Shown: positions 1 to 7,816 of the stretch, piece after piece
Layout: each line of letters starts with the position of its first letter
How positions within the stretch are numbered: the first letter of the stretch is position 1
Assembly: GCA_045804965.1 (NCBI GenBank)
Contig: JBJMMD010000041.1
Location: forward strand, 1 to 64,000
DNA: 64,000 nucleotides
Source: CAVTUU01 sp045804965
GTDB taxonomy: Bacteria; Chloroflexota; Chloroflexia; Thermomicrobiales; UBA6265
Reading direction: 5' to 3'
Position numbers and translations under genes: made by a program
The notes under the pieces: model-generated
The model's database searches: none
What the model saw: the letters and a program-made list of their open reading frames with translations, nothing else
Told to the model about the DNA's origin: nothing

Positions 1-131
1 CCTTGTTGAGAGAAGAGGACGTCTGCGTTGAGCTTGAACAAGCCGTCGGCAAAGAGCCAGTTCAAGAGCAGGTACAGCACCGCTGCGATGGCGGTCACAA
101 TATAGGTGCTGGTTCTCGTAACTTTGGTCAT
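1..131 (-). CDS. N-terminus of an unknown membrane protein (partial)
   Basis: Only the first 43 codons lie inside the window; the rest runs off the left edge. The start ATG is at 131 and is preceded on the minus strand by a strong GGAGG ribosome site. The visible peptide begins MTKVTRTSTYIV and holds one clear hydrophobic helix (about residues 9-28), so this is an inner-membrane or exported protein with an uncleaved or signal-anchor helix. I do not recognise the family. It lies downstream of the LigD-like gene on the same strand but is separated by 468 bases and a strong hairpin, so it is probably a separate transcript. Confidence 0.7.
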   Translation of the reverse strand, partial: MTKVTRTSTYIVTAIAAVLYLLLNWLFADGLFKLNADVLFSQQ

Positions 132-599
132 GATGCACCTCCAAGCACATCCTGAAAACACCTCTGATTGAATGTCGGGACGCTTCCCCTCGGACTTCAC
201 GCGTCCGTGTATCGACCAAGAAGAAGCGCGATCCCTAACCCTGAAGACAGTTTGCTTCTTGGCGCCATACAAGCGCATCGCATCCCGCTCGTCCTCCATG
301 TCAAAACCATGTCAGCTACAGCGCCCAAGTCGTTCAACCGGCTGGCACCGTCGCGGAAGTGCCGGTTCGCCAATGCTCTACGCCATTGAACTTGATGCAC
401 ACAAAGGCACCAGCTGAATCAACTGAAGCACCGGAAATCGCGGGGTTGGCAGTTTCGACGGCACCAGCTTGAGGACTGCCGCCCAGCAGTCCTCAAGCTG
501 GACCGTGTCCGGCTTGCGCAGGTTCCAGTCGCGTCACGTTCCAGCGTGTGCTTTGAACCAGGCTTCAGAGATCGGAGTTTCGAGCCAAGTCAAATGTCG
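132..599. other. Intergenic stretch
   Basis: Between the truncated membrane gene and the LigD-like gene. Apart from the hairpin at 464-501 and the ribosome site of the membrane gene I see nothing supportable; the short reading frames overlap each other on both strands and resemble no family. Confidence 0.5.
464..501 (-). terminator. 16-bp perfect hairpin downstream of the LigD-like gene
   Basis: The arms CCAGCTTGAGGACTGC (464-479) and GCAGTCCTCAAGCTGG (486-501) pair perfectly around a 6-base loop. It is about 100 bases beyond the stop of the LigD-like gene. There is no U-tract on either strand, so it could be a non-canonical terminator or an RNA-stabilising hairpin. Confidence 0.4.
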
Positions 600-1490
600 T
601 CAGGACGGCAACCGCTGGTCGTGCTCGAGAACTCCAACGAAGAGATCGCCTTTTTCTCGGAGACGGCCGGGCATCGTTTTGATGGTGAAATTGTCTGGCG
701 CGATTCGTCCTGCTTCAACTTCGTCCCACGACAGCGGGGCGGAAACCGGCGCGCCTGGCTCGCCCCGCAGGGTATAGGGCGCAGCGAGATTTCGAGCGAT
801 TGCATTCTGAGCGTGATCGACTGTAACGTGGCTGCCGGTATGGGTGCCGCGGTGGGCCACAGCTATAAGATCCGAATTCGCCGCCGCGAGGCCCTCCGCT
901 ATCGTCCGTACCCAGGCACGCACCTGCTCAAAGGCATGGCCCGGCGCGAGCGACAACATGACGTGCAAACCCTGGCGGCCGCTTGTTTTGGGGTATCCGA
1001 CCAGACCAACGTCCGCCAGAGCCTCGCGCAGTAAACGAGCCGCACGCAAGACGTCATCGAACGACGCCTCATCGCCGGGATCGAGATCGAAGATGGCAAG
1101 ATCGGGTTCCAGCAAGCTCTGCGCGCGGCAAAGCCACAGATGAAACTCGATGTCGCCCTGATTGGCCAGCCAGAGCAGACCCGCGGCGGCGTCGATCAGG
1201 ATGAGGCGGGTCGTGCCTGTGCCACTGGCCGGCCGATAATCGACGCTGCGCAACCAGTCCGGTGCTTTGTCGGGCACGTCACGCCGGAAAAAGGATGAGC
1301 CTTCGATGCCCTCAGGAAAGACGTGCGTTGTCACCGGACGGTCCTTAAGATAGGGCAGGAGCACCGGCGCCATCTCGCGGTAGTAATTAAGCGCATCGCT
1401 CTTGGTCAGCTTGTCGTTTGGCCACAAGATCTGCTCCGGGTCGGAGATTTCCACAGAGCGCCCAGCTCGTGTCCGTTGAGACGCATCCAT
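600..1490 (-). CDS. ligD: Stand-alone LigD-type polymerase/primase domain protein
   Basis: A 296-residue protein of the archaeo-eukaryotic primase-like family that forms the polymerase domain of bacterial LigD in non-homologous end joining. The catalytic metal-binding DLDPG motif is at residues 135-139 (D135, D137), the nucleotide-binding TSGRQGLH loop at 169-176, and the third acidic residue in VDHAQN (D225). The substrate-pocket region SSFFRRDVP near 65-73 replaces the more usual FFqKh form. Length matches the polymerase domain alone, so there is no ligase or phosphoesterase domain in this gene, and none next to it. No ku gene is in the window. The ATG at 1490 is the only start that keeps the complete N-terminal helix; no convincing ribosome site is seen. 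The family call is firm; a role in end joining is inferred. Confidence 0.9.
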   Translation of the reverse strand: MDASQRTRAGRSVEISDPEQILWPNDKLTKSDALNYYREMAPVLLPYLKDRPVTTHVFPEGIEGSSFFRRDVPDKAPDWLRSVDYRPASGTGTTRLILIDAAAGLLWLANQGDIEFHLWLCRAQSLLEPDLAIFDLDPGDEASFDDVLRAARLLREALADVGLVGYPKTSGRQGLHVMLSLAPGHAFEQVRAWVRTIAEGLAAANSDLIAVAHRGTHTGSHVTVDHAQNAIARNLAAPYTLRGEPGAPVSAPLSWDEVEAGRIAPDNFTIKTMPGRLREKGDLFVGVLEHDQRLPS

Positions 1491-1975
1491 GTTCCATCAC
1501 CCTCCCGAACCCTGCTGGCCAATGACTGTGCAGCCGGTTAGGTTCGAACAGTTGTCAAATTCAATCCAAGCGTTTAGTCGTTTCGAGGTGAGGCGGTAGC
1601 TGACAGCCCAAGTCCTTACATGTCGCAACAAGCAGGCCGCCAGCAATCGCGTTGTCAGCGATATATAGCAGGCAATTCTGTCGCCTTTGCGAGCGCGGCT
1701 TGAAGCTCCGACGTCTTGGCCCCGAGAGTGCAGGCAAGGCGGTTTAGCACTTCCTGAGTTCCGCCGCGTTCCGCACAGCATCGCGACGATGGCGACAGCC
1801 GTCCGCGCGTTCCCGGAGCTGCCGGATCAATTTGCGCTTGACAGTGAATCGCGCGGCGGAATCTGACGCTGCTGCCGGAATCGGGCCCGGTTCCCTTGAC
1901 AGGACGTTACGGCGTCGTTTATTCGTAGTTCTTGATCATGTTGTCATGATTTTCGCGACGATGTTGGAGGAATGC
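1491..1975. other. Intergenic stretch
   Basis: Divergent region between the LigD-like gene and the deazaflavin-type oxidoreductase. Short frames occur on both strands but none has a ribosome site, a plausible composition or a recognisable family, and I mark none as a gene. No convincing promoter could be picked by eye. Confidence 0.5.
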
Positions 1976-2410
1976 ATGTCTGAAGCGGACGATTTCAACC
2001 GCAAGCTCATGAAAGAGTTCCGCGCCAACGGCGGCAAGGTCGGCGGCATGTTTGCCAACACGCCGCTGTTGATACTGACCGCCAGAGGGGCCAAGACTGG
2101 TCTGCCGCGCGAGCATCTGCTGGCGTACACAACCGATGGCGACCGATTGGTCGTGATCGCGTCCAAGGGCGGAGCACCGACGAATCCACAGTGGTACCAC
2201 AACGTGAAGGCGAATCCAGACGTCACGGTCGAGGCCGGCAGCGAAAAATTCCCGGCAAAAGCAATCATTACCGAAGGCGAGGAACGCCAGCGCCTGTTCG
2301 ATAACCAGTCGGCGCAATTGCCCGCTTTTGCCGACTATCAGCGGAATACAACTCGGCAAATTCCAGTCATCGCGCTGGAACGGATCGACTCAACTACATC
2401 AACCCCGTGA
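1976..2410 (+). CDS. Deazaflavin (F420)-type nitroreductase family protein, DUF385
   Basis: A 144-residue protein of the split-barrel family typified by mycobacterial Ddn and annotated as nitroreductase/deazaflavin-dependent oxidoreductase. Diagnostic features are the TARGAKTGLPREHLLAYT segment, the SKGGAPTNPQWYHNV loop that lines the cofactor site, and PDVTVEAG. It probably binds F420 or a related deazaflavin and reduces a lipophilic or quinone-like substrate; the real substrate cannot be read. An in-frame upstream extension exists, but GGAGG at 1966-1970 ends 5 bases before the ATG at 1976, fixing the start. The 3' end overlaps the convergent FixH/YtkA-like gene by 17 bases. Confidence 0.88.
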   Translation: MSEADDFNRKLMKEFRANGGKVGGMFANTPLLILTARGAKTGLPREHLLAYTTDGDRLVVIASKGGAPTNPQWYHNVKANPDVTVEAGSEKFPAKAIITEGEERQRLFDNQSAQLPAFADYQRNTTRQIPVIALERIDSTTSTP

Positions 2411-2948
2411 GCCTCACAAGAAACGTTGCGACGGAAGGTGGCCGGCCGGGGATGTCAATAGTGACTTCGACCTGCCAATCGCCGCCCATCCCCATGCCGA
2501 CGCGTTCGGCAACGTAGCGGCCGGGCACCGTCTCCTTCGCTTCGTGCGGGAACTCGCCCATGTCCATATCGAGGCTGCGCGCCGTGATGATCACGTGCGC
2601 GCCGCCGACCGGCGTCCCATCCGGTTGAGTGACGCCGACGGTTAACGTCTGCGGCCCCGCGTGATCGTCAGTGGCGTGCAGGTCGACGGTCAGACCTGAC
2701 AGGGCGATCGGCGTGCCTAAGCCCGATACTGTCCCTTCGGTCCCGCACGCAGTCGATGTTCTGGTTTGGGGGCACGCCGTCGAGGCGGCTTCCGTCGGCG
2801 TTTGCGATGTCTCACCGCTCGAAATCATGTACATGCTCACCGACAAGACAAGCGTCACGAGCGCGAGCGTGCCGGCAATCCAGAACCATTTCTTCGATCT
2901 TAGGTTGAGGCGATGGGCTGAGTCTTTCCTACGCCGATCTTCCATCAA
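2394..2948 (-). CDS. FixH/YtkA-like membrane-anchored protein
   Basis: A 184-residue protein with a basic N-terminus, one transmembrane helix at about residues 22-42 (WFWIAGTLALVTLVLSVSMYM), a short Ser/Thr-rich linker with three cysteines, and an exported beta-sandwich domain. The domain pattern (LSGLTVDLHATDD, GTPVGGAHVIITARSLDMDMG, GRYVAERVGMGMGGDWQVEVTIDI, PSVATFLVRL) is that of the YtkA/FixH family, often found with copper or respiratory proteins. The methionine-rich DMDMG and GMGMGG stretches could bind copper. ATG at 2948 or 2945 are equally possible. Partner genes are not nearby, so the job is open. Confidence 0.75.
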   Translation of the reverse strand: MMEDRRRKDSAHRLNLRSKKWFWIAGTLALVTLVLSVSMYMISSGETSQTPTEAASTACPQTRTSTACGTEGTVSGLGTPIALSGLTVDLHATDDHAGPQTLTVGVTQPDGTPVGGAHVIITARSLDMDMGEFPHEAKETVPGRYVAERVGMGMGGDWQVEVTIDIPGRPPSVATFLVRLTGLM

Positions 2949-3054
2949 ATGAACCCCTCATTCAAGAGCGCTCATTCGCCAAGATGAAGAGCCTCATTTC
3001 ACATTACGCAGGAAACCAGACATCGAGATGAATTCAACGTCTCGGCGCTGGGCT

Positions 3055-3534
3055 TCAGCCGATGGTGCGTTCGATCAGGCGGCGTTTGATGACATAAGCG
3101 TTCTCAAGCGCGAACCGGAGGGGATCGTTCGGCGCGAGCTCGAAGAGACGCGGATGGTGGTGCTCGATCATCGGGAACGTGGTTAAGTTGCCGCGTGGGG
3201 TGTACTCCATGAGCACGAACGCATAGTTTAAGTCGAGAATGGTCGACAGCGTCTCGACGATTTCAGCGGTCGCGAGCTCATGTGAAATGGTGCGCTCGCG
3301 AAAACTGTTCAGCCAGAGCTTGAGATGCTTCAGCTCGATCACTTTCTGGTTAGGAATTGTGATCAGGTGAACCGTGGCGAAGTCAGGATACGACGAGCGC
3401 GGGCAGAGACATGTAAATTCCGGAAACCGCTGGTAAAGCACCTCCGCCTGCCGCTCAGGCGCTGCCCAGATCTCCCAGTTCGCCGGATCGGCCGCCTCCT
3501 CGATTGCTTTTGCCCCGTATGGTGATTCGTCCAT
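3055..3534 (-). CDS. queF: QueF, NADPH-dependent 7-cyano-7-deazaguanine reductase
   Basis: A 159-residue cytosolic enzyme of the short (type I) QueF class, reducing the nitrile preQ0 to the amine preQ1 in queuosine biosynthesis. The thioimide-forming cysteine is in FTCLCPRSSYPDF (C44) with the partner aspartate at D51; the QueF signature ELKHLKLW at 67-74 is followed by the LNSFRERTISHE segment at 75-86. Length and motif spacing are normal for the class. No other queuosine gene (queC, queD, queE, tgt) is in the window, so it is an isolated gene here. The start at 3534 gives a protein of normal length; no strong ribosome site is evident. Confidence 0.95.
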   Translation of the reverse strand: MDESPYGAKAIEEAADPANWEIWAAPERQAEVLYQRFPEFTCLCPRSSYPDFATVHLITIPNQKVIELKHLKLWLNSFRERTISHELATAEIVETLSTILDLNYAFVLMEYTPRGNLTTFPMIEHHHPRLFELAPNDPLRFALENAYVIKRRLIERTIG

Positions 3535-3919
3535 TTCTTCGCCCCGATCGTCTCGTTACCACGTCGTTCAGGCAACGAGAGACAAGTGTAGCGAGCGCAG
3601 CGCTTCGCGTCCCAGACAGGAGTAGAGCCAGGCCCGGGCCTTCAGCCCCGGGCACATGGCGAAGCCGCCGTCAACGCATGACGCGATGATGCGAACAAGC
3701 CGTCCACTCGCTTGACACAATGCCGCTTACGATCGGAATGTGCATCCTGCGGAAACACTTTGCCGAACTCCCCGGTTTTTCCCAGGGTAGTCTCAGGATT
3801 CTCCGAGGTTGCTCCTCCAAAGTTGAACGCGTAGTTCGATACTTTTCGGTACTGCACCCACGCAGCATGCTATTTGTTCGCGACCTTGATGGACGAAGGG
3901 GTTGCAAGGAGGGACGTCA
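3535..3919. other. Intergenic stretch with a GC-rich hairpin
   Basis: Divergent region between queF and the exported dioxygenase gene. It contains a GCCCGGG/CCCGGGC hairpin at 3632-3653 with an 8-base loop. A TTGACA hexamer sits near 3712, but I find no well-spaced -10 partner. No gene is supported. Confidence 0.45.
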
Positions 3920-4849
3920 ATGAACGGTGAGGGCAGCGAACTGAGCAGGCTGGCTACAAGGCTTGACGAGCGCGGGCGGGAGCGCGCATCGCGGCGAACC
4001 GTGATCAAGGCGGGCGCTGCAGCCGTTGGCCTGAGTGTGGTTGGGTTCGGCGGAGTGGCGAAAGCGCAGAGTTCGACGAGCGCGACGCCTTCATCGAGTC
4101 CGATCGCCTGCGTGATGACACCCGAATTGACCGAGGGGCCGTACTACGTCGAAGACATGTTGATTCGAAAGGACATCACCGAAGGTAAGGCGGGGCTGCC
4201 GCTCAAGCTGCGCATCCAGGTTGCCGACACGGAATCCTGCGCGGCCTTGGCCAATGCGGCGGTCGATGTTTGGCATTGCGACGCCCAGGGGTACTATTCC
4301 GGCATCTCCGGCGAAAATCCAGGCGGTGGCGCGGCCACAACCGACGCCAATCTCGACACGACGTTCCTTCGTGGTATCCAAATGACCGGCGACAATGGCA
4401 TCGCCGAAATCGACACCGTCTATCCCGGCTGGTATATGGGCCGGACCGTCCATATCCACATGAAGGTGCATTTTGATGGGACGACGGATGACACCTATGA
4501 GGGCGGTCATGTCTCGCACACCGGGCAGCTCTTCTTCGACGATGCAATTTCCGATAAGGTCTTCGAGACCGAGGCGTATGCCGGCCGGCAGAATGATCAG
4601 CGCCTGCGAAACGACGGCGACAACATTCTCGGCGACCACGCCGATGAACCCGGGTTCATGCTCGACCTGAAGCGAATCAATGAGGACTCGCTCGACGACG
4701 GTTTCATCGGCATGATTACGGTCGGCGTCGACTCGACCGCGACCCCGAGCGGAAACTCGGGCGGCGGTGGGGCCGGTGGTCCAGGCGGTCAGGGAGGACC
4801 GCCGCCGGGTGACCCGGGCGCAACGGCGACCGCGGAAAGCGGGGCTTAA
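3920..4849 (+). CDS. Tat-exported intradiol ring-cleavage dioxygenase
   Basis: A 309-residue protein of the protocatechuate/catechol intradiol dioxygenase family in its exported form. A twin-arginine signal (RASRRTVIKAGAAAVGLSVVG, RR at 25-26) ends near AKAQ at residue 50. Non-haem iron ligands are visible: Y75 or Y76 in TEGPYY, Y172 in GWYMGR, and H178 and H180 in HIH. The last 40 residues are a Gly/Pro-rich low-complexity tail. Such exported intradiol enzymes oxidise catechol-type aromatics outside the cytoplasm; the substrate is not known. GGAGGG at 3908-3913 lies 6 bases before ATG 3920, so an earlier in-frame start at 3902 is not used. The gene stands alone with no ring-degradation neighbours. 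Confidence 0.9.
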   Translation: MNGEGSELSRLATRLDERGRERASRRTVIKAGAAAVGLSVVGFGGVAKAQSSTSATPSSSPIACVMTPELTEGPYYVEDMLIRKDITEGKAGLPLKLRIQVADTESCAALANAAVDVWHCDAQGYYSGISGENPGGGAATTDANLDTTFLRGIQMTGDNGIAEIDTVYPGWYMGRTVHIHMKVHFDGTTDDTYEGGHVSHTGQLFFDDAISDKVFETEAYAGRQNDQRLRNDGDNILGDHADEPGFMLDLKRINEDSLDDGFIGMITVGVDSTATPSGNSGGGGAGGPGGQGGPPPGDPGATATAESGA

Positions 4850-4879
4850 CCAGCTGAACCAACCGTAGGACACTCTGCA

Positions 4880-4901
4880 GCGCCGGCCGGCCCGCCGGCG
4901 C
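4880..4901 (+). terminator. GC-rich hairpin after the dioxygenase gene
   Basis: GCGCCGGC (4880-4887) pairs with GCCGGCGC (4894-4901) around a 6-base loop, 31 bases after the stop codon. No U-tract follows, so it is a probable but non-canonical terminator. Confidence 0.5.
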
Positions 4902-5028
4902 AGCCAGCAGAATCGACCGAACGGCCCGCAACTGAACTACACTCACGCCACATTCGTCCTGCCACTCTGCGCGCCCTCACCTCGTCGAGATGAGCGCCCC
5001 ACTACCGTCATACTGAGCGGCACTCACC

Positions 5029-5114
5029 GTCATCCTGAGCGAAAGCGAAGAGTCTCTGCTTGCCCCCTCCCGCGTTCATCAGAGCCAGATGCCTCGACGT
5101 TGCTTGGCATGACG
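5029..5114 (+). repeat. Dispersed intergenic repeat, copy A
   Basis: Core GTCATCCTGAGCGAAAGC (from 5029) followed by a second module, GCCTCGACGTTGCTTGGCAT (from 5091). The core is shared with copies near 35488, 41705 and 42793, and the second module is shared with the copy at 42793. The copies are all non-coding. It resembles a widespread bacterial repeat class that I know by its sequence only. Confidence 0.7.
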
Positions 5115-5157
5115 GAGTCAGCGCTCGGCATGACATGAGTAGACCTCGACATGACAG

Positions 5158-5187
5158 AGCGGCCCCAGGCAAGTGCCCGGGGCCGCT
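5158..5187 (-). terminator. Hairpin after the small monooxygenase-like gene
   Basis: AGCGGCCCC (5158-5166) pairs with GGGGCCGCT (5179-5187), with an inner GGC/GCC pair across an AAGT loop. It begins 18 bases beyond the minus-strand stop at 5206. Confidence 0.55.
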
Positions 5188-5205
5188 CAACGCATTTTCG
5201 GTCGA

Positions 5206-5520
5206 TTACGCCGTCGGCGGAACGGATTCGAAGACATCCATTTGGACGTCTTCCCAAGTCACGTCGCCGTCGATCATCTCACTCAATTTGCGGAACCAGG
5301 CATCTTGCTCCGGCATGTTTGCGAGCCCGCGATAGGTCGACTCGTCTTGGGCCAAGGCCATAAAGACCATCTCGTTCGGCATGCCCGCTTTGAACCCCGC
5401 GGTGTTCAGGAATCCCCCGGGGATCTTCGGTCGGATGTTGGCTTTCCAGTCGTCCATCAATGTCTGCATCTGAGCCTCATTGCCTGGCTTCAGCCGCCCG
5501 TGTCCGATTGTTCCAAACAT
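5206..5520 (-). CDS. Small dimeric alpha/beta-barrel protein, monooxygenase-like
   Basis: A 104-residue protein beginning MFGTIGHGRLKPG. The pattern (short beta strand, helix with a QMQTLMDDWKANIRP segment, beta strand, second helix PEQDAWFRKLSEMI) matches ferredoxin-like alpha/beta-barrel proteins such as the antibiotic-biosynthesis-monooxygenase group; no specific family is clear. A 10-residue upstream extension is possible, but a GGAGAG ribosome site lies just before the ATG at 5520, so I use that start. The gene is monocistronic, with a hairpin after it. Function is unknown. Confidence 0.65.
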   Translation of the reverse strand: MFGTIGHGRLKPGNEAQMQTLMDDWKANIRPKIPGGFLNTAGFKAGMPNEMVFMALAQDESTYRGLANMPEQDAWFRKLSEMIDGDVTWEDVQMDVFESVPPTA

Positions 5521-5759
5521 GCTCCACTCTCCTCTGACCCAGGTCACCAACGAACTAGGTGTGTCGCGGCGCGGGCTTCATCATCCCGCGAACATGATCT
5601 TACGTCGAACCATGCGCGCGAACATCCGTCGAATTGCGTAATCATCAAATCGGGACCAACGGGGAAGCCTCGCAACGTGACCAACTTGCTAATCTCGTCT
5701 TATTGGAATCCAACGGTTATGGCTCGCTGCCCTTTTCGACTGGTCAGGCGTGACGCCGC

Positions 5760-6761
5760 ATGCTGTCGCTTCACATCCATCGGTTTGACGAAACGAGGCG
5801 ACTGCTTGCGCTGAGACAGGCCGAGCGTAATCGATTCTTGCTTCTTTGCTTCGGAGAGAAGGAGACGGCAGAAATCGGTCGCGCATTGCGGTGTGAGCCT
5901 TCCGCCCGCGAAAGCCCGCGTCCGGAGTGGTTAAGCCTAGTCGAGCGTCATGGCGCCGGTCTTGAGGCGGCGACGATCACCACGCTTGTCGATGGGGGCT
6001 TTCAGGCAAGCGCCCGCGTTAGCGATGCGGGCCAATTGTTCGACTTCGTCGCGAGACCAGCGGACGCGCTCGCGTGCGCGATTCGATGCCAGGCTCCGAT
6101 GTTCGCGACTGCCGAAGTGCTCCACATGGCAGGCCTCTATCTTCATCCCGAAGCGGTCGATCAGGTGTTCGCCGGCAAATCGCTCGCGCTCGAAGATGGG
6201 CAGATCGGACCGCCCGCGAACGAGTTTCAACAATCTCAGTCAATTTGGCTGCAGCGTGCGAACTCGTATTTCGCGCCTCTCGGGTGGGTCCTGATTTCGC
6301 TGACCGTCTTCTCGACGACGGTTGAACTCGCCGTCGCTGCGATCCTTCACTTCAACACCGGCGGTTTCCCCGGCTTCGCGCGGAGATTGGCGGAGGCGCT
6401 TGCGATCTACGCGGCTGTCGTGTTACTCGCCGGCATCTTGATTCAAGTACATCGGATGGCCCGCCAGCGAACAACCAAACTCGAAGTCTTCCCAGTGGGC
6501 GTCCGGATCACGCAAGACAAGCGTTCCTTCCGCGCCGGGTGGACGTCGTTTGCCAATGCCGGCCATATCCCGCGTTCGTTCCGCTCGGCAGACGGACTTC
6601 TTTATTGGGACGATCATCGCAGGTCCGATCCTGGTCTCGCGCTTTCGCCGTATGAGCGGAACTGGCGACAAGGCGAGATCGGCGTTCTCGTGCGCCGGTA
6701 CGCACCGCGCCTCCTAGGCATTCAACCTCTCGACCCAGACGGTGGCCGCCCGATCTTTTGA
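5760..6761 (+). CDS. BFN-domain membrane protein, first of a tandem pair
   Basis: A 333-residue protein with three parts. Residues 1-121 look like the bifunctional nuclease (BFN, DUF151) domain: FGEKETAEIGRAL corresponds to the IGxxEAxAI start, TITTLVDGGFQASARV to the central strand pair, and ARPADALACAIRCQAPMF to the SRPSDAIxLAxxxxAPIF block. Two hydrophobic helices follow at about 171-197 and 208-231. The C-terminal 100 residues (GVRITQDKRSFRAGWTSF to RRYAPRLLG) resemble the YcxB/PH-like domain often following such hairpins. It shares its layout and its last 20 residues with the next gene. The N-terminal domain would face the cytoplasm. Nuclease activity is not shown. ATG 5760 aligns with the start of the paralogue; no good ribosome site is seen. 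Confidence 0.75.
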   Translation: MLSLHIHRFDETRRLLALRQAERNRFLLLCFGEKETAEIGRALRCEPSARESPRPEWLSLVERHGAGLEAATITTLVDGGFQASARVSDAGQLFDFVARPADALACAIRCQAPMFATAEVLHMAGLYLHPEAVDQVFAGKSLALEDGQIGPPANEFQQSQSIWLQRANSYFAPLGWVLISLTVFSTTVELAVAAILHFNTGGFPGFARRLAEALAIYAAVVLLAGILIQVHRMARQRTTKLEVFPVGVRITQDKRSFRAGWTSFANAGHIPRSFRSADGLLYWDDHRRSDPGLALSPYERNWRQGEIGVLVRRYAPRLLGIQPLDPDGGRPIF

Positions 6762-6826
6762 TCTTCCAAATCTATCGGGACCTACAGGATAGCGCGGTGG
6801 GCGCCTAAAGTCGGTAGTTTGATGTC

Positions 6827-7813
6827 ATGATCACGCTTAAGATCGACCGATTCGACGAGGCGAAAGAAATCCTTGCCCTGAAGGAGGCCGAAGGAGATCG
6901 CTACCTCTATATCGGTTTCGGCGAGAAAGAAGCCGCCGAGATCGGTCGCGCGATGCGCCTCGAACAACCATCGCCAGATGCCTCACGCGCGATCTGGATG
7001 GAGATGATCGAGCAACGTGGCGCCACGCTGGACAGGGTCGCGATCACGGATCTTGTCGATGGCACTTTCCGGGCAAGTATCTTCGTCACCCAAGACGGTC
7101 GCTCGTTCGAACTCCCCGCCCGCCCCGTGGAAGCAGTTTCCCAGGCAGTACAATTCGGAGCTCAAGTAGTTTCGTCCGAAGAGTTGATGCGCTGGGCTGC
7201 CGCGACAGTATCTCCGACGGAACTTCAGGAACTTGCAACAGCTCACCTTGGTCACGTGAAAGCAGAATACTTCTGTGACCCGTTAGCAACCTTTTACCCC
7301 ACTCATGGGCGTCCAAGTATTTCCGCCGGATCACATCGCTTTGCATACGTTTTCGTTTTTGTGCTGCTTGCGATTTCGATTCCTATGGCGTTTCCAACTA
7401 TGGAGCAGATCGCAAATGGAAATGTCGGGAGCCTTCTTGTGGTTCTTTTTGGAATATTGCCTTTCTACGGATTCCTGGCACTACTGATCCGTAATTTACG
7501 TCGAAACCGTGCTGCGGTAGGTCGCATAGCCGAGCTCGAATTTCATGCAGTCGGCGTCCGGTTGAACACGGGAGCCGTCGACGTTCGAGCACATTGGCGG
7601 TCCGTAAGGGTGCCCGAGAAGCGCAGCCCGTTTCGGTCGGCGACTGGCGGAATAACTTTTCGCAATCCTCGGAACGGCTTGGCTTGGATCGCGCTTTCTG
7701 GTTTCGACGAGAATTGGCGAGAAGGCGATATTGGCAAGCTCATCCGTCGATACGCCCCGCGACTCATGGGTAACGAACCGGTTGACCCCGACGGTGGTTC
7801 CACGATTTTCTGA
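6827..7813 (+). CDS. BFN-domain membrane protein, second of a tandem pair
   Basis: A 328-residue paralogue of the preceding gene, 65 bases downstream in the same direction. The BFN-like domain (1-121) is better conserved here: IGFGEKEAAEIGRAM, VAITDLVDGTFRASIFV and ARPVEAVSQAVQFGAQVV follow the family pattern. Hydrophobic helices lie at about 171-190 and 200-222, followed by a YcxB/PH-like C-terminal domain (AELEFHAVGVRLNTG, AHWRSVRVPEKR, IALSGFDENWREGDIGKLIRRYAPRLMG) ending DPDGGSTIF. The pair arose by tandem duplication, since domain order, helix positions and the closing PLDPDGG/PVDPDGG motif agree. Its stop lies 3 bases from the stop of the convergent phosphotriesterase-like gene. The function is unknown. 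Confidence 0.78.
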   Translation: MITLKIDRFDEAKEILALKEAEGDRYLYIGFGEKEAAEIGRAMRLEQPSPDASRAIWMEMIEQRGATLDRVAITDLVDGTFRASIFVTQDGRSFELPARPVEAVSQAVQFGAQVVSSEELMRWAAATVSPTELQELATAHLGHVKAEYFCDPLATFYPTHGRPSISAGSHRFAYVFVFVLLAISIPMAFPTMEQIANGNVGSLLVVLFGILPFYGFLALLIRNLRRNRAAVGRIAELEFHAVGVRLNTGAVDVRAHWRSVRVPEKRSPFRSATGGITFRNPRNGLAWIALSGFDENWREGDIGKLIRRYAPRLMGNEPVDPDGGSTIF

Positions 7814-7816
7814 TCG

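Noticed and set aside
1497..1781. 94-codon minus-strand frame before the deazaflavin gene
   Set aside because: No ribosome site, unusual composition, no family, and it lies in a divergent control region.
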